Origin: an uncultured Erysipelotrichaceae bacterium
Lineage (GTDB): Bacteria > Bacillota_I > Bacilli_A > Erysipelotrichales > Erysipelotrichaceae
Reading direction: 5' to 3'
Length of the DNA stretch: 64,000 nt
Assembly (NCBI GenBank): GCA_934675465.1
Contig: CAKUQM010000002.1
Coordinates: 1-64,000, forward strand
Below the pieces are notes generated by a model. It saw only the letters and a list, made by a program, of their open reading frames with translations. It did not search any database and was not told the origin of the DNA. Below are positions 17,559 to 24,509 of the stretch, piece by piece (position 1 is the stretch's first letter; each line of letters opens with the position of its first letter). The position numbers and the translations under genes are program-made.

Positions 17559-18143
17559 ATGGAAGAAAAAGATATAAAAGAAGCTGAAGAAAATAAGGAA
17601 GAAACAACTGCTGTTGATGAAACTGTTGAGACTGTAAGTGAAGATAATAAGATTGAAGTTGATAAAAAGGCTCCCGCTAAGAAGAATACGGTATATGTAG
17701 TAGCTGCACTTGTAGCAATTGCAATTTTATTGGTTCTAGTGTTTACAAATGTTAAGAAGGATAATACTTATAAGTTGAGTTCTATTTATCCAACATACTT
17801 TGCAGAGGTAGATGGTGAAATTAAGTTACCAAAGGATTGGGCTTATACTGAAGTAGGGCAATTATTCAAGAATGAAGATAATAAGCTTACTTTAGTTGGT
17901 CAAGTTCTAGGAGCTGAAATGAGTGAAGAGGATTTTGCGACTACTGTTGATGCCTTGAAGAATTATTATGAATTAAGTGAGATTACTGTTAATGGTAATA
18001 CTGGCTACAAGGTTCATACAGAGGATGAAAGCGGAACTTTTGATATTTGTATTTTCCATAATGGTAGCACTTATCTTCAAATTGGTTTGATGAATGTGAG
18101 TGAAGATGAGGTTAATACAATTATCAATAGTGTTAAATTTTAA
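17559..18143 (+). CDS. Single-pass membrane protein with acidic cytoplasmic N-terminus
   Basis: The 194-residue protein begins with a Glu/Lys-rich stretch (about 1-45), then one transmembrane helix (VYVVAALVAIAILLVLVF, about 48-65), then an extracellular domain of about 125 residues without a recognised family. GAGG stands before the ATG. The neighbour downstream is a BI-1 family membrane protein. Function unknown. Confidence 0.65.
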   Translation: MEEKDIKEAEENKEETTAVDETVETVSEDNKIEVDKKAPAKKNTVYVVAALVAIAILLVLVFTNVKKDNTYKLSSIYPTYFAEVDGEIKLPKDWAYTEVGQLFKNEDNKLTLVGQVLGAEMSEEDFATTVDALKNYYELSEITVNGNTGYKVHTEDESGTFDICIFHNGSTYLQIGLMNVSEDEVNTIINSVKF

Positions 18144-18163
18144 TTGTTAAAGGAGGTACAAAA

Positions 18164-18883
18164 ATGTACGAATATACAAATGTTTATTCAAATAATGGGC
18201 TAACATTTAGTGAATATTTAAGAAAAGTGTTCTTAACTGTTAGTGTTGGTTTAGGTATTACAGCTGTTATTAGTTTTGTGATTAGTGAGTTCTTTATGGA
18301 AGCACTTCTTACACGTTACGGCGCTGCTTTTGCGACTGTTTCTCTAATGGCTATGATTGGTGAGTTTGTGATTGCGATTGTCTTTGCGGCTAGACTTACA
18401 AAGATGTCAAAATCTTCAGCTTGGACTTGTTATATCTTGTACTCAGTATTAACTGGTATCAGTTTGTCTATGGTTCTATATGCCTATACTGAGACTTCTG
18501 TGTGGGTAACTTTCTTGGTTACTTGTGGTATGTTTGTGGTTTTATCTTTAATTGGTAATAACACAAATGTAGATTTATCAAAGTTCTCAGGCATTATCGT
18601 ACCAGGCTTGTTGGCTATTATCATTGTTTCTATTGTGAATGTAATTTTCTTTAGAAGCCAAATGGTTCAATGGGTTGTAAATTATCTTGGTATTATCTTA
18701 TTCTTGTTCTTGATTGCGTATGATATGCAAAAGTTAAGAAACTTATACAACGTCGGTTTACAGGATGCTTCTATCAATGATGCACTTATGATTTATGGAG
18801 CGTTCCAACTATATCTTGATTTCATTAACTTATTCTTAAGATTACTTCAAATCTTTGGTAAGATGAAAAACAGTGATGACTAA
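18164..18883 (+). CDS. Bax inhibitor-1/YccA family membrane protein
   Basis: The 239-residue protein has seven hydrophobic segments and the C-terminal signature 'LIAYDMQKLRNLY...DALMIYGAFQLYLDFINLFLRLLQIFG', typical of the Bax-inhibitor-1 (TMBIM/YccA) family, some members of which are pH-sensitive calcium leak channels. A strong AAAGGAGG site precedes the ATG. A terminator follows at 18901-18930. Confidence 0.88.
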   Translation: MYEYTNVYSNNGLTFSEYLRKVFLTVSVGLGITAVISFVISEFFMEALLTRYGAAFATVSLMAMIGEFVIAIVFAARLTKMSKSSAWTCYILYSVLTGISLSMVLYAYTETSVWVTFLVTCGMFVVLSLIGNNTNVDLSKFSGIIVPGLLAIIIVSIVNVIFFRSQMVQWVVNYLGIILFLFLIAYDMQKLRNLYNVGLQDASINDALMIYGAFQLYLDFINLFLRLLQIFGKMKNSDD

Positions 18884-18900
18884 TATCTAAACAAATTAAT

Positions 18901-18930
18901 AAAGGCTCTCTTATAACTGAGAGCTTTTAT
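18901..18930 (+). terminator. Terminator after the BI-1 family gene
   Basis: GCTCTC (18905-18910) and GAGAGC (18919-18924) form a stem that is followed by TTTTATT. Confidence 0.8.
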
Positions 18931-18970
18931 TGTTGGTTTATATTTACTCCAAAACATGGAGTTATTATTT

Positions 18971-19140
18971 GTTCGAGCCCGTGACGTGTTAAAATTTATT
19001 AACTTTATGCATAGTGCAAATCGACCGCCCGTCGAATTAATGGATCCAGCTACTTTTGAGTTTGAAACTCTTTTGTCGTTGACGTGTTTGTATAAGCAAA
19101 CTTTACGCGTAGCTACGTGCCGCTCGTCCAGCGGCTTGTT
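18971..19140 (-). ncRNA. Candidate omega (guide) RNA at the 3' end of tnpB
   Basis: In IS200/IS605 elements the guide RNA overlaps the 3' end of tnpB and runs to the right end of the element. Here the segment holds several short hairpins, including GCCGCT/AGCGGC (19119-19135), GTTTG/CAAAC (19086-19101) and GAGTTT/AAACTC (19058-19070). A possible right-end boundary is the GGGCTCGAAC sequence at 18980-18971. The boundaries are inferred, not shown. Confidence 0.4.
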
Positions 19141-20197
19141 GACTTGCTATTTCAATACCTCTATTTCTTATATTTATGGCCGCGTTGACATCTCTATCAA
19201 GTACAACACCACACTCAGGACATATCCAACTTCTTTCATCAAGTGCTAATTTTTCTCTAACATAGCCACAATTACTGCATTTTCTTGATGAAGGGTAATT
19301 TTTATCAATTTTAACCAGTTTCTTTCCTCTATCTTCCATCTTGTAATTTAAGATTTCTAAAAAATTATGATATGCGTTGTCATTGGTGGCTTTGCCAAGC
19401 TTTCTATATGTAACTATCTCTGAGAAATTGATATCTTCCGCAAATACATAATCATATTTATCAGCAAGTTCCTTTGATGTTTTATGTAAGAAATCATTTC
19501 TTTTATTCGCCACATGTCTTTGAGTTTTACAATATCTTGTTAATAACTTTTGACGTGGCTTATTATCATTTCTTAGCTCAGTAAATTTCTTTTGCATAGC
19601 TAAAATTTCTTTATCATAATCCCTTATAAGTGTTGGCTTTTTAGGACTTTCTCCATTATTGTCAACATAGAATTTGTTGGAAGAATAATCTAGTCCTATT
19701 GAATTGTTTAAGTCAAGACTTTTATCTACTGTTCTATTTTTCTTTCTAAATAAGACATTCGCAAAATACTTTTCATCAATTGTTCGATAAACTGTAATGC
19801 TAATAAATTTTTCTACTTGGTCATAATCACGTTTATTGAATAATTTAATATGACCAATAGATGGCAAGTAGAGAGTATGATTGGAAATTACATCTTCAAT
19901 CGATTCAACATATTTACAATAATTAGTTTTAAATTCAAATCTATTAGCCAATTTTTTCTCTTTTTTAAGTTTTTGTATAATATCTAGTTCGCAAAATAGA
20001 ATTGTATTATCAACAGATATTAGATTAGAATCAATATTTCTTGCTTCTTTTATGATTTCAAAACCCGAAATGGTATATTTATCCTTAATTTGATTTAAAT
20101 AAATATCATCAAATTTCTGTACACAAGAAATTGTTTTGTCTAATAATTTTGTTTGCGTTTTATTTGGCTTTAAACGAAGTATATAAGTTCTGTACAT
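19103..20197 (-). CDS. tnpB: IS200/IS605-family RNA-guided nuclease TnpB (OrfB), solitary
   Basis: This 364-residue protein has the RuvC residues in SIGLDYSSNK (Asp), VFAEDINFSE (Glu) and DRDVNAAINI (Asp). The zinc ribbon CSNCG...CPECG lies just before the last motif. The N-terminus MYRTYILRLKPNKTQ is typical of the family. TnpB is the ancestor-type nuclease of Cas12 and cuts target DNA using an RNA from the element end. No TnpA transposase is in the window, so the element is probably non-autonomous. AAAGGATGG is upstream of the ATG. Confidence 0.92.
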   Translation of the reverse strand: MYRTYILRLKPNKTQTKLLDKTISCVQKFDDIYLNQIKDKYTISGFEIIKEARNIDSNLISVDNTILFCELDIIQKLKKEKKLANRFEFKTNYCKYVESIEDVISNHTLYLPSIGHIKLFNKRDYDQVEKFISITVYRTIDEKYFANVLFRKKNRTVDKSLDLNNSIGLDYSSNKFYVDNNGESPKKPTLIRDYDKEILAMQKKFTELRNDNKPRQKLLTRYCKTQRHVANKRNDFLHKTSKELADKYDYVFAEDINFSEIVTYRKLGKATNDNAYHNFLEILNYKMEDRGKKLVKIDKNYPSSRKCSNCGYVREKLALDERSWICPECGVVLDRDVNAAINIRNRGIEIASQQAAGRAARSYA

Positions 20198-20297
20198 GTA
20201 TTTTCCATCCTTTATACTTCTTTATTGCTGTGAAACTTGAAAATTCCTACCCCAAATCGTAAAAAAGTTTAATTTTTAATTATTTTCATATGTTTTA

Positions 20298-20320
20298 GGT
20301 GCGAATCCCGTACCTAAGCA
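20298..20320 (+). pseudogene. Decayed tRNA-Glu 3' fragment, inverted
   Basis: GGTGCGAATCCCGTACCTA on the + strand matches the T-arm and acceptor end of the real tRNA-Glu (coded on the - strand at 20506-20582) apart from one or two changes. No 5' half is recognisable. Confidence 0.5.
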
Positions 20321-20347
20321 TCTATTTTTATTCTTTGAATAAAAATA

Positions 20348-20378
20348 CTCTTAATGAGGGACTAGGGTTGAATCCATG
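20348..20378 (+). pseudogene. Decayed tRNA-Lys 3' fragment, inverted
   Basis: The + strand reads CTCTTAATGAGGGACTAGGG then TTGAATCC. The real tRNA-Lys reads CTCTTAATCAGAGGGTCCAG then GGTTCGAATCC from its anticodon loop. Small deletions and changes mean it cannot fold normally. Confidence 0.5.
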
Positions 20379-20388
20379 TTACTTAAAT

Positions 20389-20415
20389 GAAAAAACACTC
20401 CTTAATGGAGTGTTT
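20389..20415 (-). terminator. Terminator of the tRNA array
   Basis: On the - strand ACACTCC (here read GGAGTGT/ACACTCC as a 7-bp stem with a 5-nt loop) is followed by a run of T. It lies 10 nt beyond the CCA end of tRNA-Lys. Confidence 0.8.
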
Positions 20416-20424
20416 AGAACTAAA

Positions 20425-20500
20425 TGGTGATTCTCCAGGGATTCGAACCCTGGACCCTCTGATTAAGAGTCAGATGCTCTACCAACTGAGCTAGAGAATC
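20425..20500 (-). tRNA. tRNA-Lys(CTT)
   Basis: The 76-nt gene folds as a full cloverleaf, with acceptor GATTCTC/GAGAATC, anticodon loop CTCTTAA (CTT) and T-loop TTCGAAT. The CCA end is encoded. It reads AAG, the Lys codon preferred by the core genes in this window. Confidence 0.95.
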
Positions 20501-20505
20501 AAATC

Positions 20506-20582
20506 TGGTGATAGGTACGGGATTCGAACCCGTGAATGCTGCCGTGAAAGGGCAGTGTGTTAAGCCGCTTCACCAACCTACC
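20506..20582 (-). tRNA. tRNA-Glu(TTC)
   Basis: The 77-nt gene has acceptor GGTAGGT/ACCTATC, anticodon stem CTGCC/GGCAG with loop CTTTCAC (TTC), T-loop TTCGAAT and an encoded CCA. Confidence 0.93.
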
Positions 20583-20590
20583 AATACAAA

Positions 20591-20666
20591 TGGCGCCCGA
20601 AACAGGACTCGAACCTGTGACCTGCCGGTTAACAGCCGGACGCTCTACCGACTGAGCTATTCGGGC
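20591..20666 (-). tRNA. tRNA-Asn(GTT)
   Basis: The 76-nt gene has acceptor GCCCGAA/TTCGGGC, anticodon loop CTGTTAA (GTT), T-loop TTCGAGT and an encoded CCA. It is the first gene of the Asn-Glu-Lys transcript. Confidence 0.95.
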
Positions 20667-20684
20667 ACTCGTGTTTGCCTATTT

Positions 20685-20713
20685 ATATTAGCATAGCTTC
20701 ATACCAATAGCAA
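20685..20713 (-). promoter_or_regulatory. Promoter of the tRNA Asn-Glu-Lys array
   Basis: On the - strand TTGCTA (20713-20708) and TAATAT (20690-20685) are separated by exactly 17 bp. The -10 box ends 18 nt before tRNA-Asn. Confidence 0.65.
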
Positions 20714-20785
20714 CATTTTTTTAAAAAAAATTAAAAAAATATACCAAAATCACCTTTTAGCCTGTGAAAAATTGCTATTGGTATG
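20700..20785. repeat. 14-bp perfect inverted repeat linking the tRNA array to its decayed copy
   Basis: CATACCAATAGCAA (20700-20713) recurs as TTGCTATTGGTATG (20772-20785). The left arm is the -35 region of the tRNA promoter. The right arm leads straight into the tRNA-Asn-like pseudogene. About 58 bp of A/T-rich DNA lie between the arms. Confidence 0.85.
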
Positions 20786-20871
20786 CCCGAATAGCACCTT
20801 AGTCAACTCTTAAGAGCGTCCGGCTGTTTAACCATAGTGATTAACAGGTTCTTACCCTGTTTCAAGCACCA
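20785..20871 (+). pseudogene. Decayed tRNA-Asn copy, inverted
   Basis: Several blocks match the real tRNA-Asn in order: GCCCGAATAGC (acceptor start), AGAGCGTCCGGCTGTT (D-arm end to anticodon), AACAGGTTC and CCTGTTTC (T-arm), then a GCACCA end. The anticodon loop has an extra T, the 3' anticodon strand is lost and the T-loop is changed. It is therefore not a working tRNA. Confidence 0.7.
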
Positions 20872-20875
20872 TTTG

Positions 20876-20921
20876 CATATACACTGCCTTTTCACTCATT
20901 CATGGGTTCTTAATCCTGTAT
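20876..20921 (+). pseudogene. Decayed tRNA-Glu copy, inverted
   Basis: ACACTGCCTTTTCAC, CATTCATGGGTTC and AATCCTGTA follow the order of the tRNA-Glu anticodon and T-arms, with substitutions. It follows the Asn-like copy, preserving the Asn-Glu gene order of the real array. Confidence 0.6.
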
Positions 20922-21013
20922 GTAAAGTTGCTAATATAACCATATACAATTGGTGAAAATATTAAAATCTTCATTCTCCTTTGGGTATAGAATGTAAACA
21001 AGAGGTTAGTGTT

Positions 21014-22297
21014 ATGAACAAATATATATTAAAAAACGGAATCATTCTTGATGGTAGCGAGAATATGAAGCCATACAAGGCCGATATTTTTGTAAATAAT
21101 GGAATAATAGAAGATATCATCACAAATGGAAAAAGTCCTTCAGAGTGCTCAGAAATCGATTTAGATGGTAAATACATCATGCCAGGTCTAATTAATATGC
21201 ATGTGCATCTAGCTGGTAATGGTAAGCCACAAAAGAAACAAAGAGACAATGAAAAATTAGTGAAGAAAGTCTTTGCGACACCTATTGGTAGATTTGCAGC
21301 TACAAAGTTGGTTGAAAATTATGCCAAGATTGAACTAATGTCTGGTGTAACAACCATTAGAACAGTTGGTGGTTTAAGAGATTTAGATACAAAGACAAGA
21401 GATAAAATCAATAAAGGTTTACTTGATGGACCAAGAATTATTGCCAGCAACGAAGCTATTTCTGTACCAGGAGGTCATATGGCAGGATCAGTAGCTGTTG
21501 CTTGTCACAATCCTGAAGAAGCCATTGCTCAAATAGAAAAGTTAAAGGGCGAAAAAGTTAACTTAATCAAATTAATGATTACAGGTGGTGTTATGGATGC
21601 CAAGGAAAAGGGTGTTCCTGGTCAAATGAAAATGAGTCCTGAGATTATTAAAGCATGTTGCGATAAGGCTCATGAATATGGTTTTATTGTATCTGCTCAT
21701 GTTGAAAGTCAAGAAGGTGTAAAAATTGCCCTTGAGAATGGTGTTGATTCAATCGAACATGGTTCTGTAATGGATGATGAGTGTATTGAACTATTCAAGA
21801 AAAACAATGCTTTCATGATTTGCACTGTATCACCTGGCATTCCATATGCTTTATTTGATCAAAGTGTTTCCCATACAAGTGATGTTGAAAAGTTTAATGG
21901 TGAGCTTGTATTGAATGGCTTCATCGAAGGTGCTAAAACATGTCTTAAGAATAATATTCCAGTAGGTCTAGGTAATGATGTGGGTTGCCCTTGGATTGCT
22001 CAATATGATTTCTATAGAGAACTTGTATATTTCCATAAATATGTTGGCGCTACAAATACCCAGGCCTTACATACCGCAACACTTGTAAACGCAAAGCTAG
22101 CTGGTATTGATAAGGAAACCGGTTCTATTGAGAAGGGTAAGTGTGCTGATTTGATTGTTTGCAAGAATAATCCACTAGATAATTTAAATAACTTAAGAAA
22201 AGTCGATATGGTTATCGCTAGGGGTAAGGTTTATGGCAATCCAAAGGTTAAGCGTAATGCTTATGTCGATTCTTATCTAGATGAATATATGAACTAG
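21014..22297 (+). CDS. Metal-dependent amidohydrolase (imidazolonepropionase-like subgroup)
   Basis: This 427-residue enzyme has the amidohydrolase metal ligands: MHVHLAG (about 65), the Lys region 'LIKLMITGG' (about 190), the His residues in VSAHVES and SIEHGS, and the late Asp in GLGNDVG. The pattern fits the Met_dep_hydrolase_A group, which includes Xaa-Pro dipeptidases; the substrate cannot be told. AGAGG lies upstream of the chosen ATG. The aldo/keto reductase gene follows after 1 nt. Confidence 0.82.
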   Translation: MNKYILKNGIILDGSENMKPYKADIFVNNGIIEDIITNGKSPSECSEIDLDGKYIMPGLINMHVHLAGNGKPQKKQRDNEKLVKKVFATPIGRFAATKLVENYAKIELMSGVTTIRTVGGLRDLDTKTRDKINKGLLDGPRIIASNEAISVPGGHMAGSVAVACHNPEEAIAQIEKLKGEKVNLIKLMITGGVMDAKEKGVPGQMKMSPEIIKACCDKAHEYGFIVSAHVESQEGVKIALENGVDSIEHGSVMDDECIELFKKNNAFMICTVSPGIPYALFDQSVSHTSDVEKFNGELVLNGFIEGAKTCLKNNIPVGLGNDVGCPWIAQYDFYRELVYFHKYVGATNTQALHTATLVNAKLAGIDKETGSIEKGKCADLIVCKNNPLDNLNNLRKVDMVIARGKVYGNPKVKRNAYVDSYLDEYMN

Positions 22298-22298
22298 T

Positions 22299-23267
22299 AT
22301 GAAATATATAAAACTTGGTAAAACTGATATTGAGGTATCAAAGATTTGTTTAGGCTGTATGGGCTTTGGTGATGATAGCATGTATAAATGGTCACTGGGT
22401 CCAAAGGATACTAAGGAAATTGTTGCTTATGCATATGCCAAAGGCATTAATTTCTTTGATACTGCTAATCAATATTCTAATGGTACTAGTGAAGAATATT
22501 TGGGTAGGGCAATTAAAGACCTTGGCATTAGAAGAGAAGATGTAATTATCGCTTCTAAGGTATTTTTCAATGAAGGCGGTTTATCTAAAGAAGCTATTAA
22601 AAGAGAAATTGATCAAAGTTTATTGAGATTAGGTACCGATTATCTTGATCTATATTTGATACATCGTTTTGATTATAATATTCCAATTGAAGAAACGATG
22701 GATGCCTTAAATGATTTGGTTAAATCAGGTAAGGTGAGGTCTTTGGGTTCTAGTAGTATCCTTGCTTATCAAATGTTGATGTATCAAAATTTAGCTAAAG
22801 AAAAGGGCTATGCAAGATTTGAGGTGATGGAGAATCATTATAATCTTCTTTATCGTGAGGAAGAAAGGGGGATGATTCCATTGTGTAAGGAATTAGATGT
22901 TTCACTCATACCTTACTCACCACTAGCTGCAGGTCATTTAGCAAGAATTAATTGGGATAGTGATAGTATTCGTAGTCTTAGTGATGATGTTGCGAAAAGA
23001 AGATATGGCGCATCTGAAGATGTTGATAAGTTGATTGTTGAAAGAGTTGCCGAGTTGGCGAAGAAAAGAAATATCAAGATGAGCGAGGTTGCTTTGTCTT
23101 GGCTATATAAAAAAGGTGTTGCTTCACCTATTATAGGTGCTAGTAAGACTAAATATATTGATGATGCGATTAATGCATTAGATATTGAATTAAATGATGA
23201 GGAAGTAGCTTATTTAGAAGAATTATATGTGCCTCATCCATTAAAGGGACCAATTATTAAAAACTAA
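22299..23267 (+). CDS. Aldo/keto reductase
   Basis: The 322-residue TIM-barrel enzyme shows the catalytic tetrad: Asp and Tyr in FFDTANQYSNG, Lys in IIASKVF and His in YLIHRFD. The NADPH-binding end is 'SPIIGASK'. Substrates are carbonyl compounds, not identifiable here. It is in an operon with the amidohydrolase and shares a terminator with the convergent bile salt hydrolase gene. Confidence 0.88.
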   Translation: MKYIKLGKTDIEVSKICLGCMGFGDDSMYKWSLGPKDTKEIVAYAYAKGINFFDTANQYSNGTSEEYLGRAIKDLGIRREDVIIASKVFFNEGGLSKEAIKREIDQSLLRLGTDYLDLYLIHRFDYNIPIEETMDALNDLVKSGKVRSLGSSSILAYQMLMYQNLAKEKGYARFEVMENHYNLLYREEERGMIPLCKELDVSLIPYSPLAAGHLARINWDSDSIRSLSDDVAKRRYGASEDVDKLIVERVAELAKKRNIKMSEVALSWLYKKGVASPIIGASKTKYIDDAINALDIELNDEEVAYLEELYVPHPLKGPIIKN

Positions 23268-23291
23268 GGACGTGAGTGTCCTTAGTTTTGC
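23258..23291. terminator. Bidirectional terminator
   Basis: AAAACTAAGGAC (23260-23271) and GTCCTTAGTTTT (23278-23289) form a perfect 12-bp stem with A-rich and T-rich ends, so it can act on both strands. The stop codons of the two convergent genes (23265-23267 and 23282-23284) lie inside the stem. Confidence 0.88.
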
Positions 23292-24229
23292 ATATTAATA
23301 TGTTCTTCTTCTAACATTGGATAAGTGATTAGATCACTTGAATCCAAGTTCTCCTTGTGCATATCAACACCAGAAATTTGATGATTGTTGTAGGTAGTGT
23401 AGTAATAAATACCTTTAGCCAAGTCACATGCTGATGTGTAGATGGTGTATTCATAAGCTTCCTTAACTTTGCAACAACCATTTTGTTGTTCAACACTATG
23501 TAGAATGTGGAAAAGTTGATTTAGACCATTGTCTGATAATGAGAAGTGATTAGTAAAGGCAACTTTGACAAAACGAGACATGCTTGATAAGTCACCTGGT
23601 AGGCCAAGTCCTCCCATTCCTCTTGAGTATTTTGTTAATTCAACACCTTCAAAGTTATTAACAGGATCTGCTGATGATAGGTGTTGATAGTTGTTTAGGT
23701 TGAACATTTGTAGTTCAAATGGTGGGTTGTTAGTTAAGACATTAACTGGATCATCATAAACTTTTACACCATCTTTAACAGATTCAACAACAATAGATTT
23801 GTAGCCATCACTCACATACCAATGCATCTGAGTTGGTGGATATTTGTCGTTGATAGAATCTTTAGATAAGTTAATGTTTTTAAATAATTCCTTAGCTTCA
23901 TCTAATGTTTTACATTTAGATAATACATATGGGATTAGTTCAAATTGGGCGATATTTATCTTAGTATCGTCTACGTCTCTATAAACACAATTACCAACAA
24001 AGTTTAAGCCTGCCATACCTAGGCCATGTTCATTAATGGCATCAAAGTATAGGGGATAACCTTCTTGGATAATGCCTGCACCGATTATGGCAGGGTGTTT
24101 AGCAATGTTTTCTTCATGTTTGAATGAGAAAGAATAGTTTCTTGGTGTGATAACGATTTCTTGACCATATGAGAAGTCAAAGTCTAGGTTACGTCCAAAG
24201 AAACCTTTAAATGAAGCAGCTGTACACAT
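23282..24229 (-). CDS. bsh: Choloylglycine (bile salt) hydrolase family protein
   Basis: The 315-residue Ntn-hydrolase starts MCT, so Cys2 becomes the nucleophile after Met removal. Further family residues are seen in GRNLDFDF, GMAGLNFVG, VLTNNPPF and GLPGDLSSMSRF. The 'GLGLPGDxSSxSR' run favours bile salt hydrolase over penicillin V acylase. The enzyme would cleave glycine- or taurine-conjugated bile salts, which fits a gut habitat. A TATAAT at 24259-24254 and AAAGGAAGG precede the start. Confidence 0.87.
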   Translation of the reverse strand: MCTAASFKGFFGRNLDFDFSYGQEIVITPRNYSFSFKHEENIAKHPAIIGAGIIQEGYPLYFDAINEHGLGMAGLNFVGNCVYRDVDDTKINIAQFELIPYVLSKCKTLDEAKELFKNINLSKDSINDKYPPTQMHWYVSDGYKSIVVESVKDGVKVYDDPVNVLTNNPPFELQMFNLNNYQHLSSADPVNNFEGVELTKYSRGMGGLGLPGDLSSMSRFVKVAFTNHFSLSDNGLNQLFHILHSVEQQNGCCKVKEAYEYTIYTSACDLAKGIYYYTTYNNHQISGVDMHKENLDSSDLITYPMLEEEHINMQN

Positions 24230-24288
24230 ACTTTTTACCTTCCTTTCATCTTTATTATAGAACTATTAGCGTTTTTTTATATCTTTTA

Positions 24289-24297
24289 TGCTAGAAT
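24289..24297 (+). promoter_or_regulatory. Extended -10 promoter of the lysS T-box transcript
   Basis: TGCTAGAAT is an extended -10 box. Transcription would begin near 24304, just before T-box stem I. Confidence 0.55.
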
Positions 24298-24303
24298 ACA
24301 AGT

Positions 24304-24487
24304 GTTAATTGCGTTGAAGAGAAGAGTAGCTTGTGTAGTTTCTTAAAGAGAGGGGTCGGTTGGTGTAAGATCTTAGGGACAGCGTGTGAAAAAGGACTTG
24401 GAGCAAATCGTAGGCTTGCGTTAAAAGCATGAAAGATACAAACAAAGGTGGTACCGCGCATTTTAGCGCCCTTGGGCTACCTTTTTT
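24304..24487 (+). promoter_or_regulatory. T-box riboswitch controlling lysS
   Basis: The leader contains the GAGAGGGG...GGTTGGTGTAA stem I region and the T-box AAAGGTGGTACCGCG (24444-24458). A terminator whose 3' arm is CTACC plus a T run ends at 24487. Uncharged tRNA-Lys should bind the leader and allow read-through into lysS. The specifier codon was not pinned down. Confidence 0.9.
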
Positions 24488-24509
24488 ATTTTTATTTAAA
24501 GGAGAAGAG

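Noticed and set aside
19103..20197. Cas12-type effector
   Set aside because: The size (364 residues) and zinc ribbon fit TnpB; no CRISPR array or cas genes are nearby.
20508..20696. Open frame over the tRNA genes
   Set aside because: It lies fully across tRNA-Glu and tRNA-Asn on the opposite strand.
24429..24509. Earlier lysS start
   Set aside because: This ATG is inside the T-box leader; the start at 24510 has a good ribosome site and fits LysRS alignments.
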